Below the pieces are notes generated by a model. That model was not told where the DNA came from. It saw only the letters and a program-made list of their open reading frames with translations, and did no database searches. From assembly GCA_029260295.1 (NCBI GenBank), contig JAJDDN010000008.1:868001-932000 (forward strand): a DNA stretch of 64,000 bases, read 5' to 3'. Shown one piece after another: positions 15,961-23,338 of this stretch. This DNA comes from Phycisphaerales bacterium. Its GTDB lineage: Bacteria > Planctomycetota > Phycisphaerae > Phycisphaerales > UBA1924. Within the stretch, counting starts at the first letter, position 1, and each line of letters begins with the position of its first letter. The translations under genes were made by a program, and so were the position numbers.

Positions 15961-17652
15961 ATGGACCAAGCACCGACCAATCTGCGTGATGTGACGACTG
16001 CGTTTCTTGACATTGAATCTAAGATCGAGCTTGGCGGAGGGGGTAAGGCGATTGAGCGGCAGCATGGGAAGGGGCGGCTGACGGCTCGGGAGCGGGTTGG
16101 GCTGCTGGTTGATAAGGACAACGGTTCTCATTGGGGGTTTCAGGAGCTTGGGTTGTGGGCGGCTTACAACATGTACGCGGAAGCTGGGGGTGCTCCGGGG
16201 GCTGGGGTGGTGACGGGGATCGGCAGCGTGCAGGGGGTTCGGCACATGATTATTGCCAATGACGCGACGGTGAAGGCCGGGGCGTTCTTTCCGATGACTT
16301 GTAAGAAGATTATTCGGGCGCAGACGATGGCGATGATGGCGAAGTTGCCTTTGATTTATCTTGTCGATTCGGCGGGGGTGTTTTTGCCGATGCAGGAGGA
16401 TGTGTTTCCTGATACGGATGACTTTGGTCGGATCTTTCGGAACAACGCGGTGATGAGCGCTCAGGGGATCCCGCAGATTGCGGCGATCATGGGGTTCTGT
16501 GTTGCGGGGGGTGGGTATCTGCCTGTTTTGTGTGACACGCTTTTGATGACCGAAGGGTCAGGGTTGTATCTTGCTGGGCAGGCGCTGGTGAAGGCGGCGA
16601 TCGGGCAGGATGTGTCGGATGAGGATCTTGGGGGCGCGGAGATGCATGCTCAGATTTCGGGGACGATTGATTTTCGGGAGCCCAACGATGAGGCGTGCAT
16701 CGAGCGGCTGCGGTCGCTGGTTGCGAAGTACCCGGATCGTAAGGCCGGTGTTGATGCCAGCGAACGGAAGCGGCAGCATTCGCATCGGGATGTGATGGAT
16801 GTGTACGACATCTTCACGGACAAGGCGGGGCAGCAGTACGATGTGAAGGAGATCATTTCTTGCATTGTTGATACTGGGGCGAAGACTGTGGACGGGGAGC
16901 AGGTGCTTTGCCCGGACTTTGATGAGTACAAGGCGGAGTTTGGGGAGTCGCTGGTGTGCGGGTATGCGATGATCGGGGGGCATGCGTGCGGGATTGTTGC
17001 GAATCAGGGGAAGCTTACTGAGCGGCAGATGGCTGGTGGGAAGGCGGGTCCGAGTAAGTCGAGCAATATGCCTAAGGTGATTTATGATGACAGCGCGGAT
17101 AAGGCGTCGCGGTTTATTATGGATTGCAATCAGCGGAAGATCCCGATTGTGTTCTTGCACGATACGACTGGGTTTATGGTTGGGCGGGATTCGGAGCAGG
17201 CGGGGATTATTCGGTCTGGGGCCAAGATGGTCAATGCGATGAGCAACTGTGTTGTGCCGAAGATTGTTGTGATTCTTGGGGGGTCGTTTGGTGCGGGGAA
17301 CTATGCGATGTGTGGGCGGGCGTTTGATCAGTTTGTGGCGTTGGCTTGGCCGGGGTCTAAATGCGCTGTGATGGGTGCGGGATCGGCGACTGGTGTTCTT
17401 GCGATGATCGAGGAACGGTCACGGGCTCGGAAGGGTGAGGAGATTGATGCCCAGACGCATCAGGCGATTCTGGATGCGGTCGGCGATTCGTACAACGAGC
17501 AGCAGGACATTCGGCATGGAGCTGCGAGGGGGTGGGTTGATCGGATCATTGAGCCGCACTTGACTCGGGATGAGATTATTGCATCTTTGGATGCTGCGAA
17601 TCAGGGGTGGGATTATTCGGTTGGGTTTAAGACTGGGGTTTTGCAGGTATGA
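15961..17652 (+). CDS. Acyl-CoA carboxylase carboxyltransferase subunit (methylcrotonyl-/propionyl-CoA type)
   Basis: 563 residues, the usual length for AccD5/MccB subunits. ERQHGKGRLTARERV at about residues 37-50 is the family N-terminal motif. The two crotonase-like halves carry GAFFPMTCKKIIRAQ, FCVAGGGYLPVLCD, and in the second half HDTTGFMVGRDSEQAGIIRSG, GGSFGAGNYAMCGRAF and WPGSKCAVMGAGSATGVLA. It transfers carboxyl from biotin to an acyl-CoA. With HMG-CoA lyase and crotonases downstream, 3-methylcrotonyl-CoA (leucine breakdown) is the likely substrate, but no biotin-carrier subunit is in the window. Start chosen at ATG 15961; a TTG at 15934 adds nine non-conserved residues. Confidence 0.88.
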   Translation: MDQAPTNLRDVTTAFLDIESKIELGGGGKAIERQHGKGRLTARERVGLLVDKDNGSHWGFQELGLWAAYNMYAEAGGAPGAGVVTGIGSVQGVRHMIIANDATVKAGAFFPMTCKKIIRAQTMAMMAKLPLIYLVDSAGVFLPMQEDVFPDTDDFGRIFRNNAVMSAQGIPQIAAIMGFCVAGGGYLPVLCDTLLMTEGSGLYLAGQALVKAAIGQDVSDEDLGGAEMHAQISGTIDFREPNDEACIERLRSLVAKYPDRKAGVDASERKRQHSHRDVMDVYDIFTDKAGQQYDVKEIISCIVDTGAKTVDGEQVLCPDFDEYKAEFGESLVCGYAMIGGHACGIVANQGKLTERQMAGGKAGPSKSSNMPKVIYDDSADKASRFIMDCNQRKIPIVFLHDTTGFMVGRDSEQAGIIRSGAKMVNAMSNCVVPKIVVILGGSFGAGNYAMCGRAFDQFVALAWPGSKCAVMGAGSATGVLAMIEERSRARKGEEIDAQTHQAILDAVGDSYNEQQDIRHGAARGWVDRIIEPHLTRDEIIASLDAANQGWDYSVGFKTGVLQV

Positions 17653-17680
17653 TTTGGTTTGAGTGAGGGTTCGCCTTACT

Positions 17681-17720
17681 AAGACCTCCTTCGCCGAAGA
17701 CGGTCGAAGGAGGGCACCGG
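17681..17720 (+). repeat. GAAGAC/GGCACCCGG hairpin element, stem class CCTCCTTC
   Basis: AAGAC, arm CTCCTTC, loop GCCGAAGACGGTC, arm GAAGGAG, GGCACCGG. Located 28 bp after the stop of the carboxyltransferase gene, where it could act as its 3' end. Confidence 0.75.
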
Positions 17721-17730
17721 ATGAATACAA

Positions 17731-17771
17731 GAGAAGCCACTACTACGCCGAAACAACGAATGGTGGCACCC
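17731..17771 (+). repeat. Hairpin element, stem class CCACTACT, partly decayed
   Basis: GAGAAG, arm CCACTACTACG, loop CCGAAACAA, arm CGAATGGTGG, GCACCCG. Follows the previous element, repeating the two-hairpin order seen at 6641 and 6801. Confidence 0.65.
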
Positions 17772-17781
17772 GAAAGACATG

Positions 17782-17807
17782 AAAAAAACCGCCCTTTGTA
17801 GGGCGGG
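17782..17807 (-). terminator. Rho-independent terminator
   Basis: Stem CCGCCCT/AGGGCGG with loop TTGT; the minus strand continues with a run of seven T. Serves the PEP-CTERM gene ending at 17832. Confidence 0.85.
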
Positions 17808-17831
17808 GCGGGGATTGAAGTGGTTTTTGTG

Positions 17832-18458
17832 TTAACGGCGGCGGCGGGTGGTGATGAGGCCGCCGGTGAGGAGCATGGCGAGGGCGCCTGGTGCTGGGAT
17901 TGCGGCCGAGATGACTCGGACTGAGTCGTGCATGAGGAAGCCGCCGGCGCCGTCGTTGTAGTTTGCGGTGACTTCTACGCGGTTGAATCCTTCCTGGAGT
18001 GCCCAGCCGTTCCATGACCATTCGCCTCCGACTGCGGCGGCGAGGGTGCTTTCTCCGACGAGTGCATCGTCTGAGCCGAAGAACTTGACGGTGCCGTCTG
18101 CGACATCTGCGATGGTGGCGAAGAAGCCACCGAAGGTGTGCTGGGTTTGATCGAAGCGGTAGATGATTGAGCCTCGGGTGTTTCCGAGCATTGAGCCGTC
18201 GTAGGCGGTTGTGCGTCCGCTCCAGTCTCCGCTTGAGAGGCCCCATGAGCCGGTGGTGTGGATCCAGCCGCTGTCTGAAGCGAAGACTTCGCCGATTCCG
18301 CCGAAGACTAGTTTGGTTTCAGATTCGAATGTCCATTGCTCGTTGTCGAAGCCTTCGAACTGTAGGGAGTCGAACTCTCCGACGCGGGCGACATCGGCAT
18401 AGGCGGTCCCGGCCATGATCATGACAGCGGTGGCGATGGCGGCATTTTGAGTTTTCAT
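17832..18458 (-). CDS. Exported PEP-CTERM-type protein of unknown function
   Basis: 208 residues. Signal peptide MKTQNAAIATAVMIMAGTAYA (cleavage near residue 21), then a domain rich in Gly, Asp, Ser and aromatic residues (FEGFDNEQWTFESETK; TQHTFGGFFATIADVADGTV) that looks like a secreted beta-sandwich. The C-terminus AIPAPGALAMLLTGGLIT plus TRRRR is a PEP-CTERM-like sorting tail of the same design as the 5587-6330 protein but with PAPG instead of PTPG. It lies on the opposite strand within an otherwise plus-strand catabolic block. Molecular role not known. Confidence 0.8.
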   Translation of the reverse strand: MKTQNAAIATAVMIMAGTAYADVARVGEFDSLQFEGFDNEQWTFESETKLVFGGIGEVFASDSGWIHTTGSWGLSSGDWSGRTTAYDGSMLGNTRGSIIYRFDQTQHTFGGFFATIADVADGTVKFFGSDDALVGESTLAAAVGGEWSWNGWALQEGFNRVEVTANYNDGAGGFLMHDSVRVISAAIPAPGALAMLLTGGLITTRRRR

Positions 18459-18661
18459 GTTGGTGTTCTCCTGGTGCTTGCGATTTCTGAGACGCTTCCA
18501 CGAGCGGCTCTACATAAATATGCAATTCAGGAATCGCGATGCACGGGGATTGCGGGGGGAGTTGTCGTGGTGGGCGGCGTGGGGCGGGATAATCGGTATA
18601 GACGGGTGAAGTGGTGCTTGGGGGGTCGGTCTTGGGGCGATAACTCGAATAGACTGTGGGC

Positions 18662-19588
18662 ATGGAAACGGTACGGATTACAGATGTTGCTCCTCGGGAT
18701 GGTTTGCAGGCCGAGGGTGGGGTTGTGGAGACTGGGGATAAGGCGGCGTTGGTCCGGGCGATTGAGGGGGCGGGGGTGGATGAGGTTGAGGTGAGTTCGT
18801 TTGTGTCGCCCAAGTGGGTGCCTCAGTTGGGGGATGCGGCTGAGTTGTTTGGGTTGATTGCGGGGGGGAAGCCTGAGGGGATGATTTATTCGGCGCTGGT
18901 TCCCAATGAGCGGGGGTTTGAGGGGGCTCTTGCTGTGAATGCGGATGCTCGTCAGGTGCATGGGGTAGAGCGGTTGATTGATAAGGTGGCGGTGTTTACG
19001 GCTGCTTCTGAGGGGTTCTCGCAGAAGAATACGAATGCGAGCATCGAAGAGACTCTTGAGCGGTTTGGGGCGTTGATTCCGAGGGCCAAGGAGCAGGGGT
19101 TGATGGTGCGGGGGTATGTTTCTTGTATTGTGCGGTGCCCGGTTGATGGGGATGTGTCGGCGGAGCAGGTTGGGGATGTGGTGTCGGGGTTGCTGGAGCT
19201 TGGGGTGGATGAGATTGATCTTGGGGACACGATTGGGGCGGGTGATCCGGATTCGATTGAGCAGGTGCTTTTAGAAGTCATGGAGCGGCTTGATGGGCGG
19301 GCGGTCAATGACTTTGGTGATCCGACTTTAACCTTGCATCTGCACGATACCTTTGGGAATGCTGGGGCGTGTATTGAGCGGGCTTTGGAGGTTGGGGTTC
19401 GGTCGTTTGATTCTTCGGCTGGGGGTCTTGGTGGGTGCCCTTATGCTTCTACGGAAACATCGCGGGCGCCGGGGAATGTTTCGACTTTGGCGGTTTTGGA
19501 TGCGGTTGAGGCGGCGGGGCTCACGACAAATGTTGATCGGGAGGCGATGATGAGGGCGTCGTTGTTTGCGGGGGGACTGATCAAATGA
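18662..19588 (+). CDS. mvaB: Hydroxymethylglutaryl-CoA lyase
   Basis: 308 residues of the HMGL-like TIM-barrel family. The start VRITDVAPRDGLQAE carries the catalytic RDG, EVSSFVSPKWVPQ the substrate region, LHLHDTFGNA the metal-binding His pair, and AGGLGGCPYA the signature with the active-site Cys. The enzyme splits HMG-CoA into acetoacetate and acetyl-CoA, the last step of leucine degradation. ATG at 18662 gives the family's normal N-terminus. Its stop overlaps the start of the next gene (ATGA), so both are translationally coupled. Confidence 0.93.
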   Translation: METVRITDVAPRDGLQAEGGVVETGDKAALVRAIEGAGVDEVEVSSFVSPKWVPQLGDAAELFGLIAGGKPEGMIYSALVPNERGFEGALAVNADARQVHGVERLIDKVAVFTAASEGFSQKNTNASIEETLERFGALIPRAKEQGLMVRGYVSCIVRCPVDGDVSAEQVGDVVSGLLELGVDEIDLGDTIGAGDPDSIEQVLLEVMERLDGRAVNDFGDPTLTLHLHDTFGNAGACIERALEVGVRSFDSSAGGLGGCPYASTETSRAPGNVSTLAVLDAVEAAGLTTNVDREAMMRASLFAGGLIK

Positions 19589-20319
19589 TCAAGGTACACA
19601 CTAAGAACTTGGTGACGACGATAACGCTTGATCGGGGGGAGAAGCGGAATGCGATGTTGCCGTCGATGTTGGTTGATTTTGAGGCGGCGGTTCGGGGGAT
19701 TTCTGAAGATACGAAAGCGGTTGTGGTGCTTGGGGCGGGGAAGGTTTTTTGTGCTGGGTTTGATTTGAAGGTTTGTGCTGCGGATGAAACTGGGGAGACG
19801 ATGCGGGCGTTGTTGACGGGGTTGTCTTCGTGTGTGGTGGCGATGCGGGAGTGCGTGGTGCCTGTGGTGCTTGGGGTGCATGGGTGCGCGATTGCTGGGG
19901 GGTGCGCGATGCTTGGGGGGGCGGATGTTGTTGTGGCGGATCGGGGGGCGAAGTTGGGGTATCCGGTGGTGAAGATTGGGGTTTCGCCTGCGGTTTCGGC
20001 GGCGTTTTTGATGTCGGCTGTGCCTGCGGGGGCGGGGCGGGCGTTGATGCTTGATCCGGGGTTGATTGATGGGGTGCGGTGTTTTGAGTTAGGGTTGGTG
20101 CATGAGTTGGTGGAGGGGGCCGGGGATGTGAAGGGGCGGGCGATGGAGATGGCGGGGGTGCTTGCGGGGAAGCCTGGGGTTGGGGTTCGGGCGACGAAGG
20201 GGTTGCTCAATGAGTTGACGGAGGGGGTGGCGGGGCGAGCCGGTGAGGGGTTGGGGGTTTCGTTGTCGCGGGTGGGGAGTGATGAGGAGCGGGAGATGCT
20301 TGGGGAGTTGTGGGGATGA
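19585..20319 (+). CDS. Enoyl-CoA hydratase/isomerase (crotonase family)
   Basis: 244 residues. Crotonase motifs: VLGAGKVFCAGFDLK (oxyanion-hole loop near residues 47-61) and GVHGCAIAGGCAMLGGADVVVA (second oxyanion-hole and core helix). Coupled by a 4-bp overlap to HMG-CoA lyase. The position usually carrying the catalytic Glu of hydratases (ALGGGxE) reads CAMLGGAD, so activity may differ from a classic hydratase. A role in branched acyl-CoA breakdown, for example methylglutaconyl-CoA hydration, fits the context but is not proven. The coding strand is extremely G-rich. Confidence 0.8.
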   Translation: MIKVHTKNLVTTITLDRGEKRNAMLPSMLVDFEAAVRGISEDTKAVVVLGAGKVFCAGFDLKVCAADETGETMRALLTGLSSCVVAMRECVVPVVLGVHGCAIAGGCAMLGGADVVVADRGAKLGYPVVKIGVSPAVSAAFLMSAVPAGAGRALMLDPGLIDGVRCFELGLVHELVEGAGDVKGRAMEMAGVLAGKPGVGVRATKGLLNELTEGVAGRAGEGLGVSLSRVGSDEEREMLGELWG

Positions 20320-20359
20320 CATGACTTGGCGGGCCCATTCAAGTTGCGTAGAGTTTACA

Positions 20360-21175
20360 ATGCATGATTCAGAAGATTTCTTTGCCAAGCTTGAGCGTGA
20401 GGACCAGGAGTTTGTTGATCTCATCAACACAATGGAGGAAGGCGATCTGTATGGCGTTCTGGATTTAAACGGAGCGGCAGGGAACGGTTTCAAAAATGGA
20501 ACGGGACCAGAAAGAACAAGATTTACACTCGGAGCATGGAAGTTTGGGGATGACAAGATTCACACTGATGAGTTGTATGTAGAAATGCTTCTTGAGAACG
20601 GCCCTGAAACACCGATCTACCCATACCGGCTAGTTCACATCAGGGCTCGTGTTGCTCAGCATCCGCGAGGGGAGTTGCAGGCGTGGGCTTCTGAAATTGT
20701 GAATGCCGAACATGTGGACGAGGAACTCCGGGCTTTTGTCAAAGTACTCAAGGAACCTGTAGACTACAGCGATCCTCATCTTGGTCATTTTAAGCTCAAT
20801 CGATCTGTCGGGTGGTTTGAGGGAAAACTCAACGAACATGTAGAACTGAGCGTACAAGCAAAGTCGGTTACAAATTTTTCATCTTTACTTCCAACATCGA
20901 ATCTGGTGATAAACAACTTGGAACATTGGTTAGAAGAAGCAAAGGCGCTGGCTGTCGAAGAACTGCTCGAAACATATAATACCGGATGGCGTGAGAAAGA
21001 TGCCCCGATTATGGATGAGGACCAGTTCAAAGGTATGCTTCAGCTCACATCGGTCTCAATCCATAACTGCGGTGATCATTTTGTGTTAAATTTTGATGCA
21101 CAGGGACTTTTTACTGACCACTCCATTTGTGTACCCTGTTCGTTGAAAGCAGGGTGTATCGAAGCAAAATTTTAA
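20360..21175 (+). CDS. Hypothetical protein between crotonase genes
   Basis: 271 residues from the ATG at 20360 (MHDSEDFFAKLEREDQEFVD). The open frame extends upstream over the preceding gene, but that part is frame shadow. The protein is acidic and soluble, without signal peptide or membrane helix. It has a central stretch with HIRARVAQHPRGELQAWAS and a C-terminal GLFTDHSICVPCSLKAGC with paired Cys. I do not recognise a family. Base use is balanced, unlike the strongly G-rich genes on either side, so it may be a later insertion into the block. A relation to cluster metabolism cannot be shown. Confidence 0.6.
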   Translation: MHDSEDFFAKLEREDQEFVDLINTMEEGDLYGVLDLNGAAGNGFKNGTGPERTRFTLGAWKFGDDKIHTDELYVEMLLENGPETPIYPYRLVHIRARVAQHPRGELQAWASEIVNAEHVDEELRAFVKVLKEPVDYSDPHLGHFKLNRSVGWFEGKLNEHVELSVQAKSVTNFSSLLPTSNLVINNLEHWLEEAKALAVEELLETYNTGWREKDAPIMDEDQFKGMLQLTSVSIHNCGDHFVLNFDAQGLFTDHSICVPCSLKAGCIEAKF

Positions 21176-21271
21176 GAGTGTTCAATCGGAGCCCTTTCCC
21201 ATCAAATGGGAAGAAAAAAACCCGAAGAAGTATCAGAATCATTCGTCGAGGTACCCGGATAGGATGGAGGT

Positions 21272-22027
21272 ATGAGTGAACTTGCATTGCTGAGGACTGA
21301 GGGACGGATTGCTACTTTGACCATGAATCGGGGGGAGGCGCGGAACTCGATGTCGCTGGGGTTGCTTGAGGCGATGCACAGCCGGGTGGATGAGTTGGCT
21401 GACACAGACTGTTCGGTTTTGGTGTTGACTGGGGCTGGGAAGTCTTTTTGTGCGGGGATGGATTTGAAGGCGGTGGTGATTGAGGTTTCGGGGGATGCTT
21501 CGCTTGGGGAAAAATTGTTGACGAGTTTGGCGGAACTTACGATGAAGATTCGGTCGTTGCCGATGGTGACTGTTGCATCAGTGAATGGGGCGGCGATTGG
21601 GGGGGGGTGTGGGCTGAGTTGTGTGTGTGATGTGACTGTTTCTCATAAAGATGCAAAGGTTGGATTCCCTGAGGTTGATTTGGGGTTGTGTCCGGCGGTG
21701 ATTGCTCCTTGGGTGGTGGCGAAGATGGGGGCCGGGCGGGCGCGGATGGCGATGTTGATGGGGGGGATTATGTCTGGGACGCGGGGGCATGAGCTTGGGT
21801 TGATTGATTATTTGGCGGCGGATCGGGAGGGGCTTGAATCGTTGACGACTGAGATTGCGGAGCGGTTGGCATCTGGGGGGCCGAAGGCTTTGGCGGCGAC
21901 GAAGGATTTGTTGAATGTGATTGATGGGACGGTGGATCCTGCGATGGTTCTGCGTGGGGCGAAGTTGAGTGCGGGGGTTCTTGGGACGGCGGAGGCTCAG
22001 GCGGTGTTGATGGCTCGGTTGGGGTGA
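21272..22027 (+). CDS. Enoyl-CoA hydratase/isomerase (methylglutaconyl-CoA hydratase-like)
   Basis: 251 residues. Crotonase signatures VLTGAGKSFCAGMDLKAV at about 51-68 and SVNGAAIGGGCGLSCVCDVTVS at about 106-127, plus the trimer region VGFPEVDLGLCPA. GGAG lies in front of the ATG (GGATGGAGGTATGAG). Neighbours with carboxyltransferase and HMG-CoA lyase genes suggest a leucine-pathway hydratase (LiuC role), though the usual second catalytic Glu is not obvious. The stop codon is overlapped by the GAAGAC edge of a hairpin repeat. Confidence 0.8.
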   Translation: MSELALLRTEGRIATLTMNRGEARNSMSLGLLEAMHSRVDELADTDCSVLVLTGAGKSFCAGMDLKAVVIEVSGDASLGEKLLTSLAELTMKIRSLPMVTVASVNGAAIGGGCGLSCVCDVTVSHKDAKVGFPEVDLGLCPAVIAPWVVAKMGAGRARMAMLMGGIMSGTRGHELGLIDYLAADREGLESLTTEIAERLASGGPKALAATKDLLNVIDGTVDPAMVLRGAKLSAGVLGTAEAQAVLMARLG

Positions 22028-22068
22028 AGACATGGAGAAGCCGAAGACGGCGTCTCCATGGCACCCGG
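22026..22068 (+). repeat. GAAGAC/GGCACCCGG hairpin element, stem class CATGGAGA
   Basis: GAAGAC, arm CATGGAGA, loop AGCCGAAGACGGCG, arm TCTCCATG, GCACCCGG. Its first bases overlap the TGA stop of the preceding gene. Confidence 0.8.
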
Positions 22069-22098
22069 CGGTGTTGGGGTGAGATGAGAAGAAAAGAC

Positions 22099-22140
22099 AA
22101 AGACATGGCTTGCCGAAGACGGTCAAGCCATGGCACCCGG
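22099..22140 (+). repeat. GAAGAC/GGCACCCGG hairpin element, stem class CATGGCTTG
   Basis: AAAGAC, arm CATGGCTTG, loop CCGAAGACGGT, arm CAAGCCATG, GCACCCGG. Same edges and loop as the element 31 bp upstream but with changed, still perfectly pairing, inner stem bases. Confidence 0.8.
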
Positions 22141-22187
22141 CAAGACAAGATAGGTCAGAGGGGGAGTAGGGAAGAGGAGAAGTCTGG

Positions 22188-22232
22188 GAGCCCTCACCCC
22201 GGCCCTCTCCCATCAGAATGGGAGAGGGAGGA
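22188..22232 (+). repeat. GCCCTCACCCCGGCCCTCTCCC-type palindromic repeat
   Basis: GAGCCCTCACCCCGGCCC then TCTCCCATCAGAATGGGAGA and GGGAGG. Inverted relative to the copy at 1012. Apart from the three repeats, the gap 22028-22386 shows no gene. Confidence 0.7.
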
Positions 22233-22386
22233 AGAGAAGGCCTGATTTGTGGAGGGATTCAGGGGAGGATTCTGGGTGTCAATTTGGGGGTGGGTTGCAT
22301 ATGATCCGTGACCGATGGAGCTGCGGATCCGTGCGGTGATTGTTGCACAAATGCACGATCCTCCTCCGCAAGAGTGAGACATTCCT

Positions 22387-23274
22387 GTGGTTCAAGATTT
22401 ACTGCCTGTTGAGCTGAGCACGAATGGTGATGGTGCCGTGATTGCGGTGTTGACATTGGATCAGCCTGGGCGGCCGGTTGTTGTGATTGATGAATCACTT
22501 TTGAATCGTCTTGATGCGACGCTGGATACGCTGCCGAGTGATTTGGGTGGGTTTGTGTTGGCTTCTTCGGCGCCGAGGGCGTTTGTGGCGGGTGCGGACT
22601 TGAAAGCGATCATGGCGATGGATGATGCGGGGCTGCACGAGTATCTTGAGTTTGGGGCGAAGGTATTCCAGAAGATTGCGGATTTGAAGTGCCCCACTGC
22701 TGCGGCGATTCATTCGACGGTGCTTGGGGGTGGTTTGGAACTGGCGATGCATTGTGATGGGCTTGTTGGGTTGATTGAGCCGGAGGGGAAGCCGTTTTTG
22801 ATTGGGCTGCCTGAGGCGGGGCTCAAGATTTGTCCTGGGTGGGGGGGGACGAACTTGTTGGTTGCTCGGATTGATGCGAAGGACGCGGTTGTTGCGACTG
22901 CGAATGGTCGTGCGATGAAGTCTGACAAGGCGGATGAGATGGGGATCTTTGATGTGACGGTTTCGTCTGCGGATGAACTGCTCGGGGCTGCTCGGGCTTG
23001 GGTTGGGGCTCAAGAGAAGCCAACTCGCGAGGGGCGGCCTTCGCGGTGTATTGATGAAACCAATAGCGCCGAGATGCAGGGGGCTTTGGTTGAGGCACGC
23101 GGGGAGCTTGGGACTGAGGAGCATACCGAAGCGGTGTGTGATGCGGTTGGGGTTGGGATTGCGTCTGGATGGGGGGCGGCGGTTCAGTGTGAGCGGGACC
23201 ACTTGGTCAAACTACGGCATACGCAGCCGGCGCAGGATGCGATCAATGCGTTCTTTGACAAGAGTAAGAAATAA
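22387..23274 (+). CDS. Enoyl-CoA hydratase/isomerase related to the N-terminal domain of FadB/FadJ
   Basis: 295 residues from a GTG start (VVQDLLPVELSTNGDG). Crotonase motifs: VLASSAPRAFVAGADLKAIM at about 58-77 and AIHSTVLGGGLELAMHCDGLV at about 106-126, with the Glu of GGGLELA at the hydratase position. The central GLPEAGLKICPGWGGTNLL and the longer C-terminal part resemble the hydratase half of the multifunctional beta-oxidation protein, but no 3-hydroxyacyl-CoA dehydrogenase domain follows. It probably hydrates an enoyl-CoA made by the acyl-CoA dehydrogenase encoded 64 bp downstream. Confidence 0.8.
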   Translation: MVQDLLPVELSTNGDGAVIAVLTLDQPGRPVVVIDESLLNRLDATLDTLPSDLGGFVLASSAPRAFVAGADLKAIMAMDDAGLHEYLEFGAKVFQKIADLKCPTAAAIHSTVLGGGLELAMHCDGLVGLIEPEGKPFLIGLPEAGLKICPGWGGTNLLVARIDAKDAVVATANGRAMKSDKADEMGIFDVTVSSADELLGAARAWVGAQEKPTREGRPSRCIDETNSAEMQGALVEARGELGTEEHTEAVCDAVGVGIASGWGAAVQCERDHLVKLRHTQPAQDAINAFFDKSKK

Positions 23275-23338
23275 GAGATCAAAACCACCCGATGAACATG
23301 AAAGCTGGTCATCGAGAATTCTTTAAGGAGTTGACACC

